Below, one piece after another: positions 53,657-61,366 of a DNA stretch of 64,000 bases. Below the pieces are notes generated by a model that did not search any database, was not told where the DNA came from, and saw only the letters and a program-made list of their open reading frames with translations. Each line of letters begins with the position of its first letter. Position 1 is the first letter of the stretch. This DNA comes from Solibacillus palustris (GTDB lineage: Bacteria; Bacillota; Bacilli; Bacillales_A; Planococcaceae): the NCBI RefSeq assembly GCF_022549215.1, contig NZ_JAKZFC010000001.1, positions 1,116,001 through 1,180,000 on the forward strand, in the 5' to 3' direction. The position numbers and the translations under genes are program-made.

Positions 53657-53710
53657 ATAAGTAATTGCTTATATAAGGTAGCATAGCTTTTTATATAAGT
53701 AAATGCTTAT
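53657..53710 (-). promoter_or_regulatory. Twin ArsR operators and ars promoter
   Basis: ATAAGTAATTGCTTAT (53657-53672) and ATAAGTAAATGCTTAT (53695-53710) are near-identical 16-bp imperfect palindromes with starts 38 bp apart. Between them on the minus strand TTTACT and TACCTT are 17 nt apart, a plausible weak promoter. Confidence 0.7.
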
Positions 53711-53717
53711 ATTGGTT

Positions 53718-53830
53718 ATTAGAACCATTCGAGCGGATATTAGAAGAAAGGTCGGGGATATTAGAAGAAACTTGGATTATATTAGAACATTTCGAGCACT
53801 TATTAGAACAATTGACAAGGATATTAGAAA
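53718..53830. repeat. Six-unit 21-bp tandem array with ATTAGAA core
   Basis: ATTAGAA occurs at 53718, 53739, 53760, 53781, 53802 and 53823, exactly 21 bp apart each time. The 14 bp between cores vary (several contain TTCGAGC or end in GAT). Because 21 is divisible by 3 an ORF with IR every seven residues arises, but it has no ribosome site. The period equals two helical turns, so the cores face one side of the DNA. Confidence 0.9.
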
Positions 53831-53982
53831 CTCCATTTATTTGAAGCAGCTCAGCATTTTATGCCACATCATTTTTGTCGTAGTAGGACATAAGTATAGG
53901 CTAAGATTATTGAAATCACATGGTTATCCGCATCAAAATTGATTTATAATAAAAATATAACAATTTAGGAGGGTAAGTTATT

Positions 53983-54381
53983 ATGAGGAAAATTACGCCA
54001 TTTTTAATGTTCCAAGATGGAAAAGCAGAAGAGGCAATGAATTTTTATACATCCATTATTGAAGATTCAGCAATTACTCATATTATTCGATACGGAGCAA
54101 ATGAAGCTGGCGGAGACGAAGGAACGGTGATGCAGGCTACTTTTAAATTAAAAGGGCAAGAATTTATGTGCATTGACAGTAATATTAAACATCAGTTTAC
54201 TTTTACTCCTTCGTTCTCGATTTATATTACATGTGATTCCGAGGAGGAGCTGGACAATCTGTACGAGCAGCTAAGCGAAGGCGGCCAAGCACTCATGCCA
54301 TTAAACAATTACGGCTTTAGTAAAAAATTCGGCTGGATAAATGACCGTTTTGGTGTTTCGTGGCAAATTAATCTTCCTTAA
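53983..54381 (+). CDS. VOC-family protein (PhnB/YjdN-like)
   Basis: This 132-residue protein of the glyoxalase/bleomycin-resistance superfamily, PhnB subtype, shows ITPFLMFQDGKAEEAMNFYTSI, the FTPSFSIYITCDSEEE middle and FGWINDRFGVSWQIN end. A single domain, probably dimeric. Substrate unknown. AGGAGGG lies 9 nt before the ATG. It is monocistronic and followed by a hairpin. Confidence 0.87.
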   Translation: MRKITPFLMFQDGKAEEAMNFYTSIIEDSAITHIIRYGANEAGGDEGTVMQATFKLKGQEFMCIDSNIKHQFTFTPSFSIYITCDSEEELDNLYEQLSEGGQALMPLNNYGFSKKFGWINDRFGVSWQINLP

Positions 54382-54389
54382 ATCAAATT

Positions 54390-54428
54390 CATAAACCGCA
54401 TTTTTTTTTGTGAAATATGCGGTTTATG
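54390..54428 (+). terminator. Hairpin after the VOC gene
   Basis: Perfect 12-bp stem CATAAACCGCAT / ATGCGGTTTATG; the T-run lies in the loop rather than after the stem, so terminator function is likely but not typical. Confidence 0.6.
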
Positions 54429-54505
54429 CAAAATGACAGTTTACCCGAAAAGACTGAGGCGATATTTACACAAGAATACTGTCAGTACCTCGGAATTGTA
54501 TGTTA

Positions 54506-54985
54506 CTAAAAAATCTGGATATAATGCTTATTTATTTGAAATTCAAGCTCTATAATACTAGTATTTGATTCTGCATCGAGATTGTTTATTTCAATTGTAA
54601 CCTTGTTCCACTCTTCTAAATAAGCACGCTTTACACACTTTTGAAACCCCCTGACCCCAGAATGCTTCTCAAAATAAAGAGGCTCTTCATGAGATAAATT
54701 ATAAATGCTTTCATCAATTTTCCATTGCCCGAATTGAATAATAATATTTCAATCAAATTTATTTTGTGTATTAAAACCAAAAAACATTTCTTCTGCTACT
54801 TCGTTAAAGGTAACGCCCATTATTTTTAAATAAAAATCGTTATCATTCATCAGTAATAATTGAATGCCTACATGATCTTTTTCTTCTCCAACAAATTTTT
54901 GCCACTGTTCTTGAGTCCATGTATCCATTTTAGTTGTATCAAATGCTTTCATCGGTAAGGCTACTTTAATAATTTCTTTTGTCAT
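54506..54985 (-). pseudogene. Hypothetical gene interrupted by one in-frame TGA
   Basis: The gene starts with ATG 54985 behind AAAGGAG and runs 78 codons to TGA (54751-54749). The same frame then continues for another 80 protein-like codons (NIIIQFGQWKIDESIYNL ... LEFQINKHYIQIF) to TAG at 54506. A single nonsense change therefore splits a protein of about 159 residues. No family is recognised. It is probably a fresh pseudogene; TGA read-through or a sequencing error cannot be excluded. Confidence 0.65.
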
Positions 54986-55139
54986 TTTCTAAACTCCTTT
55001 TACGCTCATTAATAGTAGTTGTCATGAATCAAATGGTTTTGGTTAATTGCACCAAAATATTCTAAAGGTATTATGGAAGAATTTACATAATAAGAAATGG
55101 ATTATGTTACGCTATGAATAAAATTATTTGATTGTTTTT

Positions 55140-55166
55140 TGCAACTTTTTGGAGCGTTTATTCGAG
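55140..55166 (+). promoter_or_regulatory. Possible autoregulatory ECF promoter
   Basis: TGCAAC (55140-55145), 17 nt, CGAG (55163-55166) just ahead of the sigma gene resembles an ECF site with poor -10. Speculative. Confidence 0.3.
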
Positions 55167-55189
55167 GATAAGGTGAAAGGTGGGAAGTA

Positions 55190-55669
55190 ATGGAACTGGA
55201 ACGACTTTACTCGACCTATGTAAATGATATTTATCGCTACTTATTTTCACTTTGTCGACACCCCGAGACAGCTGAAGATTTGTTACAAGATACGTTTTAT
55301 AAAGTGCATGTGACATTGCTTGCTCAACCCATTTACGAACTAAAACCCTGGCTTTTTAAAGTGGCCTATTATTCATACATTGACCATTGCCGCAAAGAAA
55401 AGCGGAGTGAGTCGTATGAGCTTTTGGAGCTGGTTGACTATACAACACCGGAAATGATTTTTATACAGAAAGATAGTTTTACAACGCTGTTAAATTTATT
55501 GGATCAATTAAATTCACTTGAAAAGCAGGCCATTTTATTATGCGATATTCAAAATTGTACAAATGAACAGGCAGCACAAATATTGGATTTAAAGCTAAAC
55601 ACATTGAAAAGCCATTTGCTAAGAGGGCGTAAAAAAATGAGAAGTTTAATTGAAAAAGGAGGTTTGTAG
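55190..55669 (+). CDS. sigM: ECF sigma factor, SigM type
   Basis: This 159-residue sigma70-like protein has region 2 (YVNDIYRYLFSLCRHPETAEDLLQDTF) and region 4 (LNSLEKQAILLCDIQNCTNEQAAQILDL ... LKSHLLRGRKKM) and no region 3, which defines ECF sigma. The two following genes match YhdL and YhdK, the membrane anti-sigma pair of B. subtilis SigM, so I assign it as SigM. SigM responds to cell-wall stress. RBS AAAGGTGGGAAG; 1 nt separates it from the next gene. Confidence 0.8.
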   Translation: MELERLYSTYVNDIYRYLFSLCRHPETAEDLLQDTFYKVHVTLLAQPIYELKPWLFKVAYYSYIDHCRKEKRSESYELLELVDYTTPEMIFIQKDSFTTLLNLLDQLNSLEKQAILLCDIQNCTNEQAAQILDLKLNTLKSHLLRGRKKMRSLIEKGGL

Positions 55670-55670
55670 G

Positions 55671-56660
55671 ATGGATGAGTACGAAAAATTAATCGCCGCG
55701 AGTAGAGAGCATCAGATTGAACAGGAAGAGCAGCAGAAGCTTACGAAACAAATGAAACGTACCGTGTCACTGTCAAAAATTAAGCTTGTGTTAGGGATGC
55801 TCACGGTGCTACTAATGATTTTACCGGTAAGCTATATGTTTACATTTTTTTATTATGCATTTGTGACGAAATCGACTACATTAATGGATGTGACAAGTCA
55901 AACATTGTACGTGACAGAGCCGAATACATCATTGGAAGAAATGGAGTTTGATATGGAATTCACGCCATTTTCGATGCAACTGAAGTTTGACCAATATAAG
56001 CGAATTGGGAAAGAGGATTTTAAAGTGAACGCCTATGATATGCGCTATACACTTGGTGGTTTGACGAAAAAAGAGGTGAATTCATCGTTAGAACGTGTTT
56101 CAAGAAAATATCCAACGGAAACAAGTCCTTGGCTTACACATCCGGATAATCAATCAGAAATTAATTCGTCAAAAGAATGGAAGATATTAAGCGGACTTCC
56201 AGCTGAAACTGTTGTTGAAGCATATATTTCACTAAATGACCTCTCTACAGTTGATGAAATCCGCCGCAGTTTTCAAAATGTGGATGTCGTTTGGGCGGCA
56301 GTAGATACTGGTGTGGAGCATTCGAATTTAAGTGCGGATGGTAAAGTTGTATCACCAATCGGTTATCCAGTGCAAGTTGACAATACGTACTGGTCTCCAT
56401 TTAGAAACGCAGAAAGTAACGAGCAAGCATTTAAAGACATTTTAAATTTTATCGTTCAATATGAAGAGCTGGCAACTGAGGTATCGAGCGCTAAAAACTT
56501 AGAACTAAACGAACGCATTGCTTATATAAATGAACATGGTATTAAAACATATGCGGTCGTTGTGACTGGACCAAAAAAAGAAATCGAAAAGCTACGTGAA
56601 ACAAATTTAATTCGCACAATGAAAATAGGTGAGGTGAAATTATGGAACTGGGCAATTTAA
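55671..56660 (+). CDS. yhdL: Membrane anti-sigma factor (YhdL-like)
   Basis: This 329-residue protein has a short cytoplasmic N-terminus, one membrane segment (about residues 38-62), and an extracellular domain in two parts (Sigma_reg_N near the membrane, Sigma_reg_C in the second half). The N-terminus would hold the sigma factor at the membrane. It starts 1 nt after sigM behind AAAGGAGG and overlaps the third gene by 19 nt. YhdL is known as the main SigM inhibitor in B. subtilis. Confidence 0.8.
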   Translation: MDEYEKLIAASREHQIEQEEQQKLTKQMKRTVSLSKIKLVLGMLTVLLMILPVSYMFTFFYYAFVTKSTTLMDVTSQTLYVTEPNTSLEEMEFDMEFTPFSMQLKFDQYKRIGKEDFKVNAYDMRYTLGGLTKKEVNSSLERVSRKYPTETSPWLTHPDNQSEINSSKEWKILSGLPAETVVEAYISLNDLSTVDEIRRSFQNVDVVWAAVDTGVEHSNLSADGKVVSPIGYPVQVDNTYWSPFRNAESNEQAFKDILNFIVQYEELATEVSSAKNLELNERIAYINEHGIKTYAVVVTGPKKEIEKLRETNLIRTMKIGEVKLWNWAI

Positions 56661-56938
56661 AGCAAGCAATATTTCCAACAATCGCTGCATGGATATCGAT
56701 TGTTAGTGGTTTATTTATCTTACTATTGTTTAATATAGATATGTTGACGAATTACTCGATGGTGCTGTTAGATTATTTTATTATTTTTATTGGCATTGGA
56801 TTTATTTTCGCATGGCCCGCCATTTTTTCGAAAAACACTCGTTTTTTAGGTTTTTGGGGGCTTGGGATATCGTTATTTTTATTGTTATTTATCTTTGTTT
56901 CATTTGTATTAGGATGGATGATCTTTCCGTTTCCGTAA
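56642..56938 (+). CDS. yhdK: Small membrane anti-sigma partner (YhdK-like)
   Basis: This 98-residue protein has three hydrophobic segments and position and size match YhdK, which assists YhdL in holding SigM. The start ATG 56642 lies inside the anti-sigma gene behind GGTGAGGTGA, so the two are coupled. Assignment rests mostly on context. Confidence 0.65.
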   Translation: MELGNLKQAIFPTIAAWISIVSGLFILLLFNIDMLTNYSMVLLDYFIIFIGIGFIFAWPAIFSKNTRFLGFWGLGISLFLLLFIFVSFVLGWMIFPFP

Positions 56939-56953
56939 TAATAGGGAGTAATA

Positions 56954-57037
56954 TTGAAATTTACTGATCGAAGTAAACGCATATTAAAAAGGCTGAACAT
57001 TTCGCACAACAAACATCGTTTATCCGAATCCAATTAA
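56954..57037 (+). pseudogene. Truncated degenerate copy of the Clp_N-GNAT gene start
   Basis: TTG 56954 behind TAGGGAG begins KFTDRSKRIL, the same as the gene at 63284, then diverges after about 12 codons through small indels and stops after 27. DNA identity with 63284 onward is nearly complete for the first 36 bases. It is a decayed duplicate. Confidence 0.75.
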
Positions 57038-57061
57038 TAAGTGTTGTACACAATTATGGGT

Positions 57062-58099
57062 TCACAAATGTTTCCGAACGACTTTAATAATTCTTTTGAC
57101 ATCCTCATTTCGAAGTGAAGGGTAGATTGGTAATGAAACCGTATTGTGAATCCAATAAGAAGCATTTGGATAGTTGTCTTTTGATCCAACTAATTCTGAC
57201 TGTTGCATGGGGATGGCTGCTGTAATATTATTTTTTGCTAGTGCGGTGATAATTTCAGCTTGTTTCGGTGTTTGTAAAATAGCTCGGAATCGAACGGGTT
57301 GTATACCACTTTCATTATTGAGTAAGGGGAGATTTGCGTCTTGATATCGAAGGTAAATCTCTTCTCTTCTTTTCATGAATTTTGTAAATTGTCGTAATTG
57401 TGCACTCCCAATGGCGGCCTGTAAATCCGTCATTTGAAAATTAAACAAGTGTTTTTGAACGTCCAATTGATTGAATGTTCGATAGTTTATTAGTTCTTCA
57501 ATAAAGGCAGAATCTCTAGATACAATCATACCGCCTTGACCACCAGAAGTGATTAATTTTGTCGCATAAAATGAAAATATACCGACATCACCTTGCAATC
57601 CAATAGGAACATCATCTACATAGGCACCTAATGACTGCGCACAATCTTCAATAATAAAGGTTTTGGAAAGACCTTTGGATATTTTTTGTGGTATTCCAAA
57701 AAGATGTGGAATGATGGCAATGTCCATAGAAGGAACAATGGTCTCCATATTAATATTGGGAGAATCCATTTTACTGTCCACTAAAATTGGGTTCCCGCCA
57801 GCTAATGTTACGGCATTTCTTAACGACGAACAACAGTAATATGGAATGGCGATATTTTTTTCTTTTGCATTGTAAATAGCGAGTGTCATATAAAGAGCAG
57901 CAGTGCCGCTTGAAACGGCAACTGCTGAACCTGGAGGTAAACCTAAATACTGACATATATCGTTTTCGAAATTTTCTACAGCATTACCTTGGGCTATCCA
58001 GCCTGATCGAATTACTTCTACTGCAACTTTTTCCTCTTGCTTCCCTAAAGTTGGTCGATTATGTGGAATAAATTTTTTTTTTATATTTTTTTTAGTCAT
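57062..58099 (-). CDS. DegT/DnrJ/EryC1-type sugar aminotransferase
   Basis: This 345-residue PLP enzyme has the internal aldimine Lys in FYATKLITSGGQGG, SSGTAALYMTL for phosphate binding and EDCAQSLGA for the pyridine Asp. Such enzymes aminate keto-sugars bound to nucleotides. RBS GAGGAG. It is the last gene of a four-gene glycan operon with a GT2 synthase, a WbqC protein and a PIG-L deacetylase, so it probably makes an amino sugar for that polymer. Confidence 0.87.
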   Translation of the reverse strand: MTKKNIKKKFIPHNRPTLGKQEEKVAVEVIRSGWIAQGNAVENFENDICQYLGLPPGSAVAVSSGTAALYMTLAIYNAKEKNIAIPYYCCSSLRNAVTLAGGNPILVDSKMDSPNINMETIVPSMDIAIIPHLFGIPQKISKGLSKTFIIEDCAQSLGAYVDDVPIGLQGDVGIFSFYATKLITSGGQGGMIVSRDSAFIEELINYRTFNQLDVQKHLFNFQMTDLQAAIGSAQLRQFTKFMKRREEIYLRYQDANLPLLNNESGIQPVRFRAILQTPKQAEIITALAKNNITAAIPMQQSELVGSKDNYPNASYWIHNTVSLPIYPSLRNEDVKRIIKVVRKHL

Positions 58100-58136
58100 G
58101 GAAAAGTCTCCTCTCCATTATTTTATGAGAAGGTCG

Positions 58137-58820
58137 TTAAAGAATATGAGAACGTAATATATAATACTTTTCTGCATATGGAATGCCGATTTCAAACCCT
58201 CTCATTTCTGCCCATTTCAAGACACTTTCAGGTGAAAGAAGGTTTCTAGGAGGGCGTCTTTGGGAGGCGTGTTTTAAAAAGGCATCGATTTTCTTCTGAT
58301 ATGTTTGAGAAATATCTAAATATAATTCGCCCGTATTCCAAAATTTTTGGTATTGCCATGAAATAAGCGGATATTCATACATAGCAATTAATTTTATATT
58401 TTGGTTTGTACGCGGTCTAAGTGCAGCAAAACAGGTTTCAAATAAAACGTTATGGTCTTGGTGATAGCTAGGGAGGGGAATAAATACCATAGTAGGTTGA
58501 TAACTACTGATAATTTTATCTATTTTAGCAACCAGTTCATTTTTAGGGATGGTGTCAAGTAAGGAATCTTTATCATTATAGATCACTTCGAAATCGTAAC
58601 AACCCAGAACTTCCAAAGCATCTTGCAGTTCTTTAATACGGGTTGAAGCCAATACAAGTTGATTGTTATGGGTGTGAATAATATCCCCAACAGCAACAAC
58701 AATGACTTTGACTTGATTATTATGTCGGCAAGCTTTTTCAATAAGTCCACCACAGCCAAGCACTTCATCATCAGCATGTGGAGCAATGATTAATATTCTT
58801 TCAGCTCCTAATGTAATCAT
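58137..58820 (-). CDS. PIG-L/LmbE-type deacetylase
   Basis: This 227-residue zinc-dependent N-deacetylase has PHADDE (zinc His/Asp plus catalytic Asp) at residues 14-19 and YHQDHN for the third ligand. Family members remove acetyl from GlcNAc-type groups. AGGAGG lies 6 nt before the ATG. It has no signal peptide, so it acts in the cytoplasm on a precursor. Second-last gene of the glycan operon. Confidence 0.9.
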   Translation of the reverse strand: MITLGAERILIIAPHADDEVLGCGGLIEKACRHNNQVKVIVVAVGDIIHTHNNQLVLASTRIKELQDALEVLGCYDFEVIYNDKDSLLDTIPKNELVAKIDKIISSYQPTMVFIPLPSYHQDHNVLFETCFAALRPRTNQNIKLIAMYEYPLISWQYQKFWNTGELYLDISQTYQKKIDAFLKHASQRRPPRNLLSPESVLKWAEMRGFEIGIPYAEKYYILRSHIL

Positions 58821-58857
58821 CGATTCACCTCCTGTTATTGTCTTTATTCAATCGAAA

Positions 58858-59541
58858 TTAAAGTCGATTATGACGAATGATGTTAATTGTTTCAGGTCCG
58901 CAATTAAAGAGCATATCGATTATGGAAAGATTAGGCTGGAAATTCCCAAAACGTTGAGGGTAAATAGGATGTTTGAAATTTTGATAGACAAGTTGGATTT
59001 GCTGAGCATGGAATTCGCTAGGATCGTTATAAACTTGTGCACCCGTACCGGATACATAAACATCACCATTTAAATAAGATGTGATGTTTACATTTCGTGA
59101 ATTTCTTTGACCAAAATCTATTTCGAAATCAGATTCGAGCAGTAGTTCAGTTTTAATCGTTAATAGCGATTTAAAGTGCTCGATGAGTGCAATATTTAAC
59201 GTTGCGATTTTATCCCATTTAATGCTGTAAATTTGTTCAAATCCATTCCGATAATCGCTCCAGTACGGGCATTTTTTATAGTTAGTTTCAATTATTTTCC
59301 AATGAATTTCTTGCCATTTACTATTGTTCGCAATGTGAATTTCATTTATGGGTATTTGCTTCGTTTTTAATGGTACAGTTAGCATGAATTCGCCTTCTGG
59401 AGTTTTGATTTTATTTCGGTTAAGAAATCCACTTTTTGAATGGTGTGCTTTATCTATTAATACAAATTTATCTACTTGATCTATTTTGTCGAAGAAGCCA
59501 ATCCAAGGAATATAGTTTGGTTGGTGAATAGCAATTTTCAC
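58858..59541 (-). CDS. WbqC-family protein
   Basis: This product of about 227 residues begins KIAIHQPNYIPWIGFFDKI, the WbqC signature, and has the FVLIDKAHHSKSGFLNRNKIK segment. WbqC proteins occur in O-antigen and capsule clusters and are thought to modify sugar-linked amino groups; the reaction is not established. GTG 59541 lies behind GAGGGAG; the longer frame has no ribosome site. Third gene from the operon end. Confidence 0.87.
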   Translation of the reverse strand: MKIAIHQPNYIPWIGFFDKIDQVDKFVLIDKAHHSKSGFLNRNKIKTPEGEFMLTVPLKTKQIPINEIHIANNSKWQEIHWKIIETNYKKCPYWSDYRNGFEQIYSIKWDKIATLNIALIEHFKSLLTIKTELLLESDFEIDFGQRNSRNVNITSYLNGDVYVSGTGAQVYNDPSEFHAQQIQLVYQNFKHPIYPQRFGNFQPNLSIIDMLFNCGPETINIIRHNRL

Positions 59542-59615
59542 AGTATCACTCCCTCGGAATAGGATATTCAACATATCTAATTACATATAGGTATTTACTC
59601 TATTTTTAAGAGAAC

Positions 59616-60998
59616 TTACTTGTAATTGTTATTTCCTGTCCGTTTTAATGGATCCCAGCGTACATGATTTCCACGTATAGCCGCGATTAACGCTTTCCAT
59701 GTGACATAACCTAGCAAATAACGATAGCCGAATCTTTGTAAAAAAATCCATAGCAGCGGTTTCATTTTTTCTTTTTCAATCTTAAATGCTATAAACGAAT
59801 TTAAGGTGTCTGTAAAATAAAATAGTAACGCAAACAAATATATGCTCGTTGACCCTGTTAAAATGGCAAGGATAAAAAGGATATCGATAATTGGAGCGGT
59901 TAAAAAAAGTAAATAGGAAAATAACAAGCTTGGTATAGCAAAATATTTTAGTGGTTTGTTACGAGATATATGGATGGATTTTTTATGTTTCCATGCGGCT
60001 TGTAAGATACCATAAGACCACCGATAGCGCTGCTTTACGAATTCCTTAATCGTTTCAGGACTTTCCTCGTAAGAAATGGCACGATCATCATACATAATTT
60101 TGTGACCAGCATTCAAAATTCTAATTGTAAGTTCCGTATCTTCTGCTAGAGTATCATGATGAAAATACCCAAGTTGCTCGATGACGCTTTTACGCCATGC
60201 ACTATTTGAACCGGATACAACTGTTATACAATCTAGTTCCTCAAAGGCCCTTTTGTCTAAATTTTGTGTCGTAACAAACTCGATATGTTGCCAAATTAGC
60301 AATTGATTATGCATATTCCCGATTTTGCAATTTCCTGTAACGGCGGCGACACGCGAATCGGAAAAGTTTTTAACTAATTCCGAAATAGCAGTGGGCGTAA
60401 AAATTGTATCTGCATCACTGGTAATAATAATATCTCCTAGCGCTTTTTGAAAACCAAGGTTCAATGCGGAAGCCTTTCCCCCATTCTCTTTTTGAACTAA
60501 TTTGACTTTTGGAGTGTGAAAAAAATATTTTTTGATGATGTAGGCTGTTCGATCCTTCGATCCATCATCAATAACAAGAATTTCTGTTAATGGGTAGTCA
60601 CTTTTTAATAGTGCTTTAATCGTTCGTCTAATGATCACTTCTTCGTTATATACAGGTACAATCACACTAACTCGCGGTCTAAACAGTTTTAGATAAGGCT
60701 TATTTATGGCATAATACTCCTGTAAAATTTTCTTTCTTCTCTGTTGTCTAAAACAAAAAAAGATGATGATTAGCATTCGTAGGAAGCTTAGTATGATTGT
60801 AATAAATAAATAGTATATAAAAATTTTTTTTATAACAGTAACAAAATTTGTAGTGATAACATTGATTAATGGTAAATGAATAATTTTGAAATGATTTAAT
60901 CCATAGAGTGACAGTGCAATAAGAAAGGTAAATAGGGCCATTGATAAAAAAATTTTTATTTTTAACCAACGCTGACCGGTAGTATCTTCAAAAATCAT
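59616..60998 (-). CDS. Membrane glycosyltransferase 2 (IcaA/PgaC-like polymerase)
   Basis: This 460-residue protein has two N-terminal membrane helices, a GT2 catalytic domain (VSVIVPVYNEE, VIDDGSKDRT, TSDADTIF for the DxD, LAEDTELT for the base, QRYRWSYGILQ) and several C-terminal helices. The layout is that of processive synthases such as PgaC/IcaA. It probably polymerises or transfers a sugar at the inner face while exporting it. Start ATG 60998 after GGTGG. First gene of the glycan operon. Confidence 0.9.
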   Translation of the reverse strand: MIFEDTTGQRWLKIKIFLSMALFTFLIALSLYGLNHFKIIHLPLINVITTNFVTVIKKIFIYYLFITIILSFLRMLIIIFFCFRQQRRKKILQEYYAINKPYLKLFRPRVSVIVPVYNEEVIIRRTIKALLKSDYPLTEILVIDDGSKDRTAYIIKKYFFHTPKVKLVQKENGGKASALNLGFQKALGDIIITSDADTIFTPTAISELVKNFSDSRVAAVTGNCKIGNMHNQLLIWQHIEFVTTQNLDKRAFEELDCITVVSGSNSAWRKSVIEQLGYFHHDTLAEDTELTIRILNAGHKIMYDDRAISYEESPETIKEFVKQRYRWSYGILQAAWKHKKSIHISRNKPLKYFAIPSLLFSYLLFLTAPIIDILFILAILTGSTSIYLFALLFYFTDTLNSFIAFKIEKEKMKPLLWIFLQRFGYRYLLGYVTWKALIAAIRGNHVRWDPLKRTGNNNYK

Positions 60999-61103
60999 GT
61001 AATTTCCACCAACCTTTTGAAGTATTAATATGTCTGTTTAATCCATTGGTTTGTACATCTGTTTACTTTTTAGGGAAAATTTTGTGGATAAATAAATAAA
61101 AAC

Positions 61104-61149
61104 AAAGCTGCTTGAAATCGGCATGATTACAACGATTTCAAGCAGCTTT
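61104..61149. terminator. Orphan strong hairpin in a divergent promoter region
   Basis: A perfect 17-bp stem (61104-61120 with 61133-61149) has T-rich flanks on both sides. It lies between the divergent glycosyltransferase and LTA-synthase genes, where no transcript should end, so it may be an attenuator of the glycan operon or the remnant of a lost gene. The rest of 61000-61366 is AT-rich with no further feature. Confidence 0.65.
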
Positions 61150-61366
61150 TTATGATTAAGAATAAACGAGGTAGAAGTAATTTATCGTATTTTGCACAAA
61201 TGGATACTTTCATTTAGTGCTGTGTTCAATGCAGGATAATTTCTACGAATATTAGAAGCTAAAAAAAATTGAAATTCCGTAATTATTGTCCAGCTTCTTC
61301 AAAAGAATTTTAAATAAAATACAACAGGTTACATTTCAAAAATTTTAAGAAAAGAAGGTTGGTATT

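Noticed and set aside
53718-53830. Array considered as a CRISPR
   Set aside because: Repeat core is only 7 bp with 14-bp spacers, no cas genes, no dyad typical of CRISPR repeats.
53703-53942. 79-codon + strand ORF with IR every seven residues
   Set aside because: Its repeat pattern is explained by the 21-bp DNA array; its ATG lies in an ArsR operator and no ribosome site precedes it.
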